This document shows positions 1 through 6,554 of a stretch of 7,649 bases of DNA, piece after piece. The stretch is from JBBRHH01 sp038222915. GTDB taxonomy: Bacteria; Planctomycetota; Phycisphaerae; Tepidisphaerales; Tepidisphaeraceae. The notes under the pieces are model-generated. The model saw only the letters and a program-made list of their open reading frames with translations, was not told where the DNA came from and searched no databases. Location of the stretch: NCBI GenBank assembly GCA_038222915.1, contig JBBRHH010000285.1, positions 1-7,649 of the forward strand, given 5' to 3'. Positions within the stretch are counted from its first letter, which is position 1; the number at the start of each line of letters is the position of its first letter. The position numbers were made by a program, and so were the translations under genes.

Positions 1-953
1 GGGGCGGCGCGTTGAATCAACAGGCCGACGCCGGCGAGCAGAAGTTCCATGGTGATTTGAATTATTCGCAGGGCGAAGGGGGCGATATCGCGGCTTACGC
101 CATTGTTGGTAAAGAAGGGGGTGAGTACGACGATCAGGACAAGCTCCTTGATTACAAGGCCGCCGGGGGTCAAGGCCATGAAGCCCATGGAGGAGGCTAG
201 GGCGGTCATGGAGACAAAGATCGGGATTTGATTGACGGGGACCCAGACGAGGGATCGTGCCGCGCACCAAAGCGCGAGGCCCTGAAGGCACCAGCCGATG
301 GTCATGAGGACAAGGGGTTCGAGATAATGGCGCGACTTGGGGAACGCCTCGATCGGCTGGCGGCGAAGTTTGCGGAGGAGGAAGTTGCTGACGGCGGCGA
401 AGACGCTCGGATGCAGAAGCAGCGAGAAGACGGCCAGTGCGCAAAATCCCCATATCCAGGCGTGCGGGACGTGATTGGTTACGGGCCGCCAGAACATCAG
501 CGGGATGGCGAGGATGATGCCAACGGTGAGGGACATGGCCGTCATCAGGAAGAGCATGGAGACGGTGACGGGCTTTCGGACCCCATAGCGGCCGAGCATC
601 CAGACTGCACCGGCGAGAGCGCCAGCCTTGCCGGGGATGTATTTGGCAGGTTGTGGGACCCAGGTGATGGCGGCCATCGCCGGCCAGGGAGGCGGCGGGC
701 AGAAGCCCGCGAGGAGAAGCCGGCGGATAGCGACACTAATGCAACCGCCGATCACGAAACAAAAAGCCGTGAGGGCCAGGAATCGCGGGTCGAACTTTAC
801 CGCGCGCACATCGTGTTTGCTCAGATCGTCGTGAATGGTCCAGGCGACGCAGGCGAGGACGACCAGCGTGATGAGCAGCTTGGCAAATTTGACGGCGCGT
901 TGCTGCGCGCGCCTGGGTGCGGAAGCCGGAATAAGCGTGGCAACGGCGGACAT
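1..953 (-). CDS. Flippase-like membrane protein (LPG synthase TM / UPF0104, YbhN-type), C-terminus cut by window edge
   Basis: This leftward reading frame is open from an ATG at 953 to the window edge, giving 317 complete codons. The product is very hydrophobic, with segments near residues 22-40, 57-75, 130-153, 165-182, 211-230, 244-262 and 295-313. Two motifs match the lysylphosphatidylglycerol synthase transmembrane family (PF03706): KYIPGK at 104-109, followed by a Gly/Ala-rich run, and LTPGGLVIKE at 261-270, a form of the family's PGGLGxRE signature. Members are typically around 300-340 residues, so little is probably missing. Family members act in the inner membrane and are linked to flipping or transfer of lipid-linked substrates; no substrate can be named here. 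The start lies 5 bases after the nuclease stop, and its GAGGAAG site (970-964) sits inside the end of that gene, suggesting translational coupling. The family call is firm; the function is inferred. Confidence 0.82.
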   Translation of the reverse strand, partial: MSAVATLIPASAPRRAQQRAVKFAKLLITLVVLACVAWTIHDDLSKHDVRAVKFDPRFLALTAFCFVIGGCISVAIRRLLLAGFCPPPPWPAMAAITWVPQPAKYIPGKAGALAGAVWMLGRYGVRKPVTVSMLFLMTAMSLTVGIILAIPLMFWRPVTNHVPHAWIWGFCALAVFSLLLHPSVFAAVSNFLLRKLRRQPIEAFPKSRHYLEPLVLMTIGWCLQGLALWCAARSLVWVPVNQIPIFVSMTALASSMGFMALTPGGLVIKELVLIVVLTPFFTNNGVSRDIAPFALRIIQITMELLLAGVGLLIQRAA

Positions 954-958
954 GGTGA

Positions 959-2404
959 TCAGTCTTCCTCGCCACCCCGGCCGGCCTTCGGAAGACTGCC
1001 GCCACCCTCGCCGGTGACGACGGCCGTTTCCATCGCCGGGACGATGGCGCAGCCTGCACCGCCGGCGAGGAGTCGCTGGGCGAAGCCTTCGGCGCGATCG
1101 ACCTCGCCGTGCACTACGTAGAAGGTTGTCGTGCGCGTCAGCGTCGGCTTGAGGAAGCGAAGAAGTTCATCGCCGTCAGCGTGGGCGCTGAGGCCGTGGA
1201 TGGTGCGAACCTGGCAGCGGACGTCAAACCACTGGTCATAAACGCGCACGCGCTTGTCGCCGTTTTGTAGTTTTCGGCCGAGCGTCTGCGGCGGGATCCA
1301 GCCTACGAAGACGATCATGTCCTGCGATCGTTCGAGGCTGATCGTCAAGTGATGCAGCACGCGGCCGAACTCGCAGGTTGGGCTGGAAGCGACGATGACG
1401 CAGGGGCCTCGGTCGCCATTGATCTTTCTGCTTTGATCAGGAGAGCTGGCGAAGGTGACGTTGGAGAGGCCAAAGAGATCTTTTTCCCCGATCATCTTGT
1501 TGGTCTGGTCGTCGTAGTTGTCACGGAACTCGCTGTGGACCCGGCTGACTTCGACGCCCATCGGGCTGTCGACGTAGATGGGGAGCGGGGCGATTTTGCC
1601 TTCGGCGACGAACTTCTGCATGTACCAGAGAATGGTCTGGGTTCGGCCGACGGCGAACGACGGGACGATGAGTCGGCCGCGGTTCTTGATGACGGTTTGG
1701 ACCGCATCGAGGAGTTGGGGCTCGACCGCTTCCATCGGGCCGTGATTTTCGGTGCCGTAGGTGCTCTCGGTAATGACCTGATCGACCGGACCCGGGATGG
1801 GTGTGGGGTCGCGTAGGATTGGGGTGTTGTAGCGGCCAACGTCGGCGGTGAAGAGAAGGGTTTGCGGCTTGCCGCCCTGTTCTGTCCATTCGAGTAAAAC
1901 GTAGGCAGAGCCGAGGATGTGGCCGGCGTCGAAGAAGGTGAAGGAGATATTTTTGCCGAGCGACGTCTTTTGGCCGTAGGGGACCTTGTTGAACTGTCTG
2001 ATGACGCCGGCAATGTCAGCGCGGCGGTAGAGCGGATCGATGGGCCTTTCACCAGGGCCGCGGGTGCGCTGATTCAGGTATGCCGCATCTTCCTCCTGAA
2101 TCTTCCCTGCGTCTTCCAGCACGATGCGGGCGACGGCGGCGGTTGCGGCGGTGCAGTGGATTGGGCCGCTAAAACCGGCACGGCAGAGGACGGGGAGCTT
2201 TCCGCAGTGGTCGAGGTGGCCATGAGAGAGGATGACTACGTCGATCTTTTTGGGATCCTGGACGAGCCAGTGGTTGAGGCGATCGGCTTCCTGACGTGGG
2301 CCCTGGTACATGCCGCAGTCGAGGAGGATTCGGAGGCCGTTTATCTCCAACAGGTGAGATGAGCCGGTGACGGTGCGGTCCGCTCCGCAGAATTGAATGC
2401 GCAT
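959..2404 (-). CDS. Beta-CASP metallo-beta-lactamase-fold RNA-processing nuclease (CPSF73/YSH1-like)
   Basis: This 481-residue protein belongs to the cytoplasmic metallo-beta-lactamase nucleases with a beta-CASP domain, which cleave or trim RNA using two zinc ions. All the diagnostic motifs are visible: HGHLDH at 61-66, the metal-binding His162 in DAGHILGSA, Asp188 in TADVGRY, motif A Glu213 in ITESTYG, motif B His408 in GLSAHAD and motif C His432 in VVHGE. The N-terminal half of the fold and the C-terminal RNA-specificity part flank the beta-CASP insert (about 210-390). The active site is therefore intact, and length is normal for bacterial members. One oddity is that the usual ASSGMCEGGR loop reads ASSPTCEFGR at 339-348. 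Residues 465-481 form a Gly-rich charged tail. The ATG start is supported by GGAAGG seven bases upstream. It is fourth in the ydbH-type operon. Family assignment is near certain; exonuclease versus endonuclease and RNA targets are not resolved. Confidence 0.94.
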   Translation of the reverse strand: MRIQFCGADRTVTGSSHLLEINGLRILLDCGMYQGPRQEADRLNHWLVQDPKKIDVVILSHGHLDHCGKLPVLCRAGFSGPIHCTAATAAVARIVLEDAGKIQEEDAAYLNQRTRGPGERPIDPLYRRADIAGVIRQFNKVPYGQKTSLGKNISFTFFDAGHILGSAYVLLEWTEQGGKPQTLLFTADVGRYNTPILRDPTPIPGPVDQVITESTYGTENHGPMEAVEPQLLDAVQTVIKNRGRLIVPSFAVGRTQTILWYMQKFVAEGKIAPLPIYVDSPMGVEVSRVHSEFRDNYDDQTNKMIGEKDLFGLSNVTFASSPDQSRKINGDRGPCVIVASSPTCEFGRVLHHLTISLERSQDMIVFVGWIPPQTLGRKLQNGDKRVRVYDQWFDVRCQVRTIHGLSAHADGDELLRFLKPTLTRTTTFYVVHGEVDRAEGFAQRLLAGGAGCAIVPAMETAVVTGEGGGSLPKAGRGGEED

Positions 2405-2411
2405 TTACTGA

Positions 2412-2417
2412 CCTTCC
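2412..2417 (-). promoter_or_regulatory. Shine-Dalgarno site of the beta-CASP gene, abutting the ydbL-like stop
   Basis: The strand reads TAG-GGAAGG-TCAGTAA-ATG: the ydbL-like stop codon is followed directly by the ribosome binding site, then seven bases, then the start. The same TAG-plus-site layout occurs between the ydbH- and ynbE-like genes. It fixes the nuclease start and favours re-initiation by terminating ribosomes (inferred). Confidence 0.75.
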
Positions 2418-2804
2418 CTACTTTACTTTCCGCCACTCGCCCTTGTCGGTCTTGAACCAATCCCCTGACTGGGCCTTGGAGTAGTGGCGCTGGGCGGCTT
2501 CGCGTGCGACGACGCCCTCGTCGGCTTTCTGCTCCTGGGCGATGATCTTGTACAGCTCCTGTCGATCGGCGTCCTCGGCGGTGATTAACTGCTGTTCTGC
2601 CGCGCTGACTTTGGTTGCGTCAACGGCTTCGATGTAGCCCGCAGTTGTCTCGCCAATTTTGCCCTGGTCCTTGAGCTGGCGAACGGCGGTCTTACGCTGC
2701 GCGAAACTGTCGATCAACTCCGCTTTGTTCTTCGCCCACAATGGCGAAACGGTAAGCATTATCGCGAACAATACGCACGGGAAGATGACGAATTTTGGTC
2801 TCAT
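2418..2804 (-). CDS. ydbL: YdbL-like (DUF1318) periplasmic protein
   Basis: This 128-residue protein has a Sec signal peptide at about 1-24 (basic start, hydrophobic run, likely cleavage after LWA). The mature part carries the DUF1318/YdbL pattern: a helix with QGKIGETTAGYIEAV near 47-61, corresponding to the QGxVGET-GYL segment of the E. coli protein, then a basic-acidic helix, then an alanine-rich stretch ending in a short GDW-KxxxGEWRKVK tail like the G-W-RK end of YdbL. E. coli YdbL is 108 residues, so this is slightly longer. In E. coli it is a periplasmic partner of the YdbH-YnbE bridge and is thought to help YnbE behave as a lone subunit. The ATG at 2804 has GAAGG seven bases upstream (2816-2812). 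It lies 19 bases after ynbE, matching the ydbH-ynbE-ydbL order of E. coli. Family is confident from pattern; role is transferred from E. coli. Confidence 0.9.
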   Translation of the reverse strand: MRPKFVIFPCVLFAIMLTVSPLWAKNKAELIDSFAQRKTAVRQLKDQGKIGETTAGYIEAVDATKVSAAEQQLITAEDADRQELYKIIAQEQKADEGVVAREAAQRHYSKAQSGDWFKTDKGEWRKVK

Positions 2805-2823
2805 AGTTCATCCTTCGCGGCAA

Positions 2824-3027
2824 TCAGGGGGCCGGGTGAGTGGCGGGATTGGTGGCCGGCGCGATGGCGGCGGCCTTCTTGTCGACGTTGCTAAAGAAGT
2901 CTTCCAACTCGCGGTCGATCTTTACTTTGATATCGATGTCCGCCTTGATGTAGATCGGATCGACGGCAACGTGGATGCACGCGGGGAGCGTGCAGATGAA
3001 GATTAAAATTGGGAACGCTCGTTTCAC
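2824..3027 (-). CDS. ynbE: YnbE-like outer-membrane lipoprotein
   Basis: This small protein (67 residues, GTG start) has a lipoprotein signal: basic MKRA start, hydrophobic core, and the lipobox LPAC at 14-17 with Cys17 as the lipidated residue. The mature sequence resembles E. coli YnbE: a beta-prone alternating stretch with P-I-Y-I-K-A-D-I-D-I-K-V-K-I-D at about 24-38, followed by a charged helix (RELEDFFSNVDKK). In E. coli, YnbE is an outer-membrane lipoprotein that adds beta strands to the C-terminal end of YdbH to complete an intermembrane bridge. The residue after Cys17 is Ile rather than Asp, so no classical inner-membrane retention signal is present. An Ala/Pro/Thr-rich tail (about 52-67) follows the conserved part. 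The gene sits 13 bases after the ydbH-like stop, and the start is fixed by a strong AGGAAGGA site. Confidence 0.9.
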   Translation of the reverse strand: MKRAFPILIFICTLPACIHVAVDPIYIKADIDIKVKIDRELEDFFSNVDKKAAAIAPATNPATHPAP

Positions 3028-3034
3028 GAATAGT

Positions 3035-3042
3035 TCCTTCCT
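3035..3042 (-). promoter_or_regulatory. Shine-Dalgarno site selecting the GTG start of ynbE-like gene
   Basis: AGGAAGGA lies seven bases before the GTG at 3027 and overlaps the TAG stop of the ydbH-like gene at 3043-3041. This is the strongest ribosome binding site in the window. It justifies the GTG start and implies coupled translation of the bridge protein and its lipoprotein partner. Confidence 0.8.
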
Positions 3043-6000
3043 ATTTGCTCACCATATTCTTTATGACAAGCCAATGTTCGAGAAGTTGGTCGAATCCGCC
3101 GAAACTGAGATCCAGTGTCAGTTCCTGATTGTCCTGGCCTACTTTTCCAATGCCGTGAATCTTAACCGTAAGGCGGAGGTTTTTGTCGTGTTGGACGAAA
3201 TCGAGCTTTACGAGATCATATTTAAAGTCCTTGAGGGAATCGACGACGCGACTCTTGATCAGGTTGGATTGTGCGCCTTTGGCGAATCTGGGGTCTTTTT
3301 CGAGGAGTTTGGCGACTTCATCAGCGTGCTGTGCGAGCTTTATGACGCCTGTGCCGGGGGCTGCATAGAGGTAGCCGTCCTGGAAGGCGATGCTGGGCCA
3401 GCGGACCGAAACGGGTAGCCGGCCGTACACGGCGCCGTCGCCATCAGCTTTGGGCCCGGCGGCGAGCTTCGCGATCTCCTTGACCTGTAGGCCGTCGCCG
3501 AAAGCTACGAAGTCGAAGTCGGGTTTGGCCGGATCGAAGCGGACGGCATGGCTATAAAGATGACCGCCGGCCCAGCCCCATTCGGTTCGCTCAATGAGGA
3601 TGGACGTCGGGCTTTCAACGCGGAAGGCGATGAGGCCGTCGGAGAGCTCGAGCTTTCCAATGTTGGCGCTGGCGATCTTGATTTCCTGGCCGCCGGGCGT
3701 GGAAAGGGGGGTAAAGCTGTTGAGGGTGATATTGGTGTTGAAGCCATTGATGCTGGCGCTGTAGGAGGAGCTGGCGAAGCTGGCGTCTTCGATAGCGAGC
3801 TGGATTTTGGGCGTGAGGATGCCGCGATTGAGCGTGATGTGTGAGTCGAGTGCGAAGGTGCCGGTGACCTCGATGTCTTTGCTGCTGTTGAGGAGGCGGC
3901 CGACGGCGTTAGGGTCGGTCAGGGTGAACTTCGGGATGGAAGCCGTGACATCGGCGCGGGTGCCATCGATGGCGGTGGTATCAACGTTGGCGTTGATCTG
4001 GAGGATGGCCTCTTTCAGGAGTGGCCAGGCGAGGGACAAATCGAACTTGCCGTCGGAAAAGCTGGCAGCGCCCGCAAAGCCGGGCCACGCGTCGTCACGT
4101 ACCGAGGTGGCGCGGGCTGAGAATAGGCCGGGGTCTTTGTGTGTGGAGTTCCGGGTGATGGGGATGCGGGCATCGAAATCGAAGATGCCGAGGCCCGGCG
4201 TATCGATCCAAGCGGTGCTGTGTGTACAGGTAAGCTGGGCTTCGATGACTGGGGCGGTGGTTGGTTTTCGCTTTATGGAGGCGCTGAGGGCGAGGTCGTT
4301 GAGCTTGGCGTAGTGGGGGCCGACTTCGATGTCGAAGGACTGGTCCTGGCGGGCGTGGAGGTTGATGTGTGCGGCGAGGGAGGCGTCGGCCATGGTGTAC
4401 TGAAGGGTTGGCCCGTTGCTCTTGGTGAAGTTGGCGAGGAAGGCGCTGGTGGAGATGGGATGTGCGCCGCGCGGGAAATCGATGGCCTCAAAGCCCAGCC
4501 ATGAATCGTCGGCGATGGTTGCGGCGGCTGTTGTGCCGTCGGAGGTGAGGGCGATGTCGAGTTCACCTTGAACGCCGGTCAGGGTTGCGGCGAACTTTTC
4601 GAGCGGGATGAGGCAGGGATTGAGTTTAATGCGGGCGGACTTGCAGGCGGCGGTCCAGGGTTGGGTGGAGGGTTTGGTGGTGCTGTGCGAGGCGGTGGCG
4701 GTTTCGTCGATGACCAGTTCTACGAGAGGAGGTCGGGGAGTAGCTTTTGATGCGCGGCGGGGTGTGATCCAGCGGGATTGGACATCGTCGACGCTGATGC
4801 GCGCGCCGGGGGTGACCTGCAGTTCCAGGCGCTCGCCGCTGCCGATGACGTCGAAGTTGGCGGCGGCGCGGAGGCCGGCCAGGTCGATGCCGGCGGCGGG
4901 GAGGTGGACGTCGCCGGGTTGGAGGTCGAGGTGGTTTTCAGTGGATTTGAGTTGCCAGGAGAGGGCGGTGTTGACGGCGGAGTGGAGCTTTGCCTGGACG
5001 TTGCCGTCGAGGGTTGCGACGCCGAGGTGGTCGATGTCGAGGCCCATGTGCAGTGTTTGCTCAGCGAGAATCGGGGCGAGACGGCCGGCGGCGGACCATT
5101 TGAACTTGAGGTCGATGTCGCGGGAGGCGGGAGTCACAGTCCAGGCAAGCTGGCCTTTGCTTACCGATGCTTTCCATGCCGGGTTTGTGAGGGTCAATGA
5201 GATATCTGCGCCGTCATGATGGAGCGATGTGTCGAGCTGCAGCGCGGTGGTGAGTTGATCGAAGCGCGCCGATTCGCAGGTAAGCGAGAGGTGGCCTTCC
5301 TTGAGTTCCAGCTTTTGGTCAGAGCCAGTATCGAGCTTGAAAGTGATTTTGTCGGCGAGGATGAGGTGATTGCCGAATTTCAAGCGTCCCCAGCCTTCCT
5401 GGATTTGGGACCAGACTTTCAGGGCGAGGCCTTCGGGGGCGCGTGTGAACTGGACCTGTGCGGAGAGGATGCCGCCGGCCCGGACGCCTGCGGGGAGATA
5501 GATGCGGCCCAAGGCAAGGACCGAGGAGACGTCAATGTTTTGTACGTCGGCGGAGAGGTCGCTGTGCTGGCTGATGGTGTCGACCGTTCCCTTGATGTGG
5601 AGGGGGGCGTTCAGGAGGTTTGCGCTAAAGTCGACGGCCGCGGGTTTGGAACTTTCGCAGACGATTGTGCCGTCGAAGGGGACGGCGATCTGGCGATCGG
5701 AAAGGTTCACCTGGAGAGAGGAAGCGCGAATGAGGATCTTGTTAAACGGGAAATCGCCGCCGGTGCGGGAGCCGTTGGAGCGGAAGGCGGCGATGGGGCC
5801 GAGATCGATGCCATTGGCATCGATGGTGGCGCGGAGCTGGAGGCCGGTGAGCTCGATGGTTTGAACACGGCCGCGTAGGAGGGTAAGGGGGTGATAGGTG
5901 GCGGAGACCTGGGCAATGCGAAGGCCGGTCTGTTTGGCGAGAACGATGTTGTCGACATCGGTGCGGAAGATGGAGACGTAGCGGACGTTGAAGCGCGCGG

Positions 6001-6157
6001 CGTCGAGGCCAACGGACGCGAGGGAGTTGGCGACGACCTTGGTAACGATCCACGGGAGGATGAAGAGTTGGAAGAGCCAGGCGGCCGTGGCGATGAAGGC
6101 CAGGACGATGAGGGGGCGTTTTAGCTTGGCCGGGATCGACCAGCGGGGGAGGCGCAT
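3041..6157 (-). CDS. ydbH: YdbH-like AsmA-family intermembrane lipid-transport protein
   Basis: The frame encodes a 1038-residue protein from the ATG at 6157, or 1052 from a GTG at 6199. It has one N-terminal membrane anchor (about residues 14-38 of the ATG form: RPLIVLAFIATAAWLFQLF and on) and then a long periplasmic region of alternating hydrophobic beta strands, as in AsmA-like groove proteins. The C-terminal 200 residues match the YdbH 'dicarboxylate transport' domain (PF11739), including VYGRLPVSVRWPSIAFQDGYLYA and a final beta-rich LRLTVKIHGIG segment. E. coli YdbH is 879 residues, so this form is longer. A Pro/Ser/Thr-rich stretch (about 465-505) splits the beta region. In E. coli the protein carries phospholipids toward the outer membrane, docking to YnbE. 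I prefer the ATG because the GTG lies inside a CACAGAT repeat block; neither start has a clear Shine-Dalgarno site. Family call is strong from domain and gene order; the start is uncertain. Confidence 0.88.
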   Translation of the reverse strand: MRLPRWSIPAKLKRPLIVLAFIATAAWLFQLFILPWIVTKVVANSLASVGLDAARFNVRYVSIFRTDVDNIVLAKQTGLRIAQVSATYHPLTLLRGRVQTIELTGLQLRATIDANGIDLGPIAAFRSNGSRTGGDFPFNKILIRASSLQVNLSDRQIAVPFDGTIVCESSKPAAVDFSANLLNAPLHIKGTVDTISQHSDLSADVQNIDVSSVLALGRIYLPAGVRAGGILSAQVQFTRAPEGLALKVWSQIQEGWGRLKFGNHLILADKITFKLDTGSDQKLELKEGHLSLTCESARFDQLTTALQLDTSLHHDGADISLTLTNPAWKASVSKGQLAWTVTPASRDIDLKFKWSAAGRLAPILAEQTLHMGLDIDHLGVATLDGNVQAKLHSAVNTALSWQLKSTENHLDLQPGDVHLPAAGIDLAGLRAAANFDVIGSGERLELQVTPGARISVDDVQSRWITPRRASKATPRPPLVELVIDETATASHSTTKPSTQPWTAACKSARIKLNPCLIPLEKFAATLTGVQGELDIALTSDGTTAAATIADDSWLGFEAIDFPRGAHPISTSAFLANFTKSNGPTLQYTMADASLAAHINLHARQDQSFDIEVGPHYAKLNDLALSASIKRKPTTAPVIEAQLTCTHSTAWIDTPGLGIFDFDARIPITRNSTHKDPGLFSARATSVRDDAWPGFAGAASFSDGKFDLSLAWPLLKEAILQINANVDTTAIDGTRADVTASIPKFTLTDPNAVGRLLNSSKDIEVTGTFALDSHITLNRGILTPKIQLAIEDASFASSSYSASINGFNTNITLNSFTPLSTPGGQEIKIASANIGKLELSDGLIAFRVESPTSILIERTEWGWAGGHLYSHAVRFDPAKPDFDFVAFGDGLQVKEIAKLAAGPKADGDGAVYGRLPVSVRWPSIAFQDGYLYAAPGTGVIKLAQHADEVAKLLEKDPRFAKGAQSNLIKSRVVDSLKDFKYDLVKLDFVQHDKNLRLTVKIHGIGKVGQDNQELTLDLSFGGFDQLLEHWLVIKNMVSK

Positions 6158-6196
6158 GGGTGGGATGATAACTCGGGAGGAGAAGAATTTGTTAGC

Positions 6197-6223
6197 CACA
6201 GATTTTCACAGATGGCCACAGAT
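6197..6223. repeat. Three CACAGAT copies with exact 10-base period
   Basis: CACAGAT occurs at 6197-6203, 6207-6213 and 6217-6223, separated by TTT and GGC. The block follows TTAGC, so the leftward strand reads ATCTGTGGCCATCTGTG and on to GGCTAA. From memory, similar CCACAGATnnnCACAGAT strings recur between genes in planctomycetes and several other phyla, so this is probably one copy of a dispersed non-coding repeat. It overlaps the alternative GTG start of the ydbH-like gene. One-turn spacing would also suit a protein-binding site. Confidence 0.6.
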
Positions 6224-6390
6224 GGGGGAAAGGCGTCGCGAGGGCGGTGGGTTTGGGGTGATAAAACAGTCTTTGTCCTGAGTGCTGAATGTATCAGCGG
6301 TTAATGCGTTGGATGTAATGGAGTTGCATGATAACTGTGGATTTGGAGGGGGGCGAAAAGGTATCAAAGTGTAACATTGTGTATCATGGC

Positions 6391-6415
6391 TTGTTCATGG
6401 GGCGGTTGTTCATGG
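6391..6415. repeat. Tandem 10-base direct repeat TTGTTCATGG
   Basis: Two perfect copies lie at 6391-6400 and 6406-6415, separated by GGCGG, giving a 15-base period. A shorter GTATCA motif also repeats just upstream (6361-6366 and 6381-6386, and again at 6291-6296). The region lies downstream of the leftward promoter candidate, within its predicted leader. An operator role is possible, but chance duplication is not excluded. Confidence 0.45.
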
Positions 6416-6495
6416 AACCTGCAGCCGTTGATCTTGGTGCGGTATCCGATTGTGAAAGAACAGGAGTTGGCCGGTCGGAGTTGTTGGCCCTGGCG

Positions 6496-6517
6496 GCTTC
6501 TCCAGATCTCCAGAAGC
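6496..6517. repeat. Imperfect 22-base palindrome
   Basis: The sequence GCTTCT-CCAGATCTCC-AGAAGC pairs at nine of eleven positions, with two C:C mismatches and a central AGATCT. It begins directly beside the predicted leftward transcription start. It could be an operator for a dimeric repressor, or it could form a short hairpin at the 5' end of the transcript. Confidence 0.4.
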
Positions 6518-6525
6518 ATAACATA

Positions 6526-6554
6526 AGCCTATCATGTGTGACTGGGGGTGTCAA
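6526..6554 (-). promoter_or_regulatory. Sigma70-like promoter candidate for the leftward operon
   Basis: On the leftward strand a perfect -35 box TTGACA (6554-6549) is followed by 17 bases and a -10 box TAGGCT (6531-6526). TG one base before it gives an extended -10 (TGATAGGCT). The predicted start of transcription falls near 6519, beside an imperfect palindrome. If real, it leaves a leader of about 360 bases before the ydbH-like ATG. The -35 and spacing are ideal; the -10 matches only half the consensus. No better leftward promoter was seen closer to the gene. Confidence 0.45.

Noticed and set aside
228..1121. Rightward 297-codon open frame
   Set aside because: It is antisense to the flippase-like gene and the nuclease 3' end. 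Its product is rich in Gly, Asp, Glu and Arg with no domain, as expected from the reverse strand of high-GC codons.
959..2404. Beta-lactamase (antibiotic resistance) reading of the metallo-beta-lactamase fold
   Set aside because: The beta-CASP motifs A, B and C and the 481-residue length place it with RNA-processing nucleases; there is no signal peptide.
3807..5878. Several rightward open frames of 120-220 codons opposite the ydbH-like gene
   Set aside because: All are antisense to a well-supported gene, with low-complexity Gly/Val/Asp/Glu products and no recognisable motif or ribosome site.
6192..6200. DnaA-box-like TTAGCCACA
   Set aside because: It is one mismatch from TTATCCACA, a single isolated copy, and better explained as the edge of the CACAGAT repeat block.
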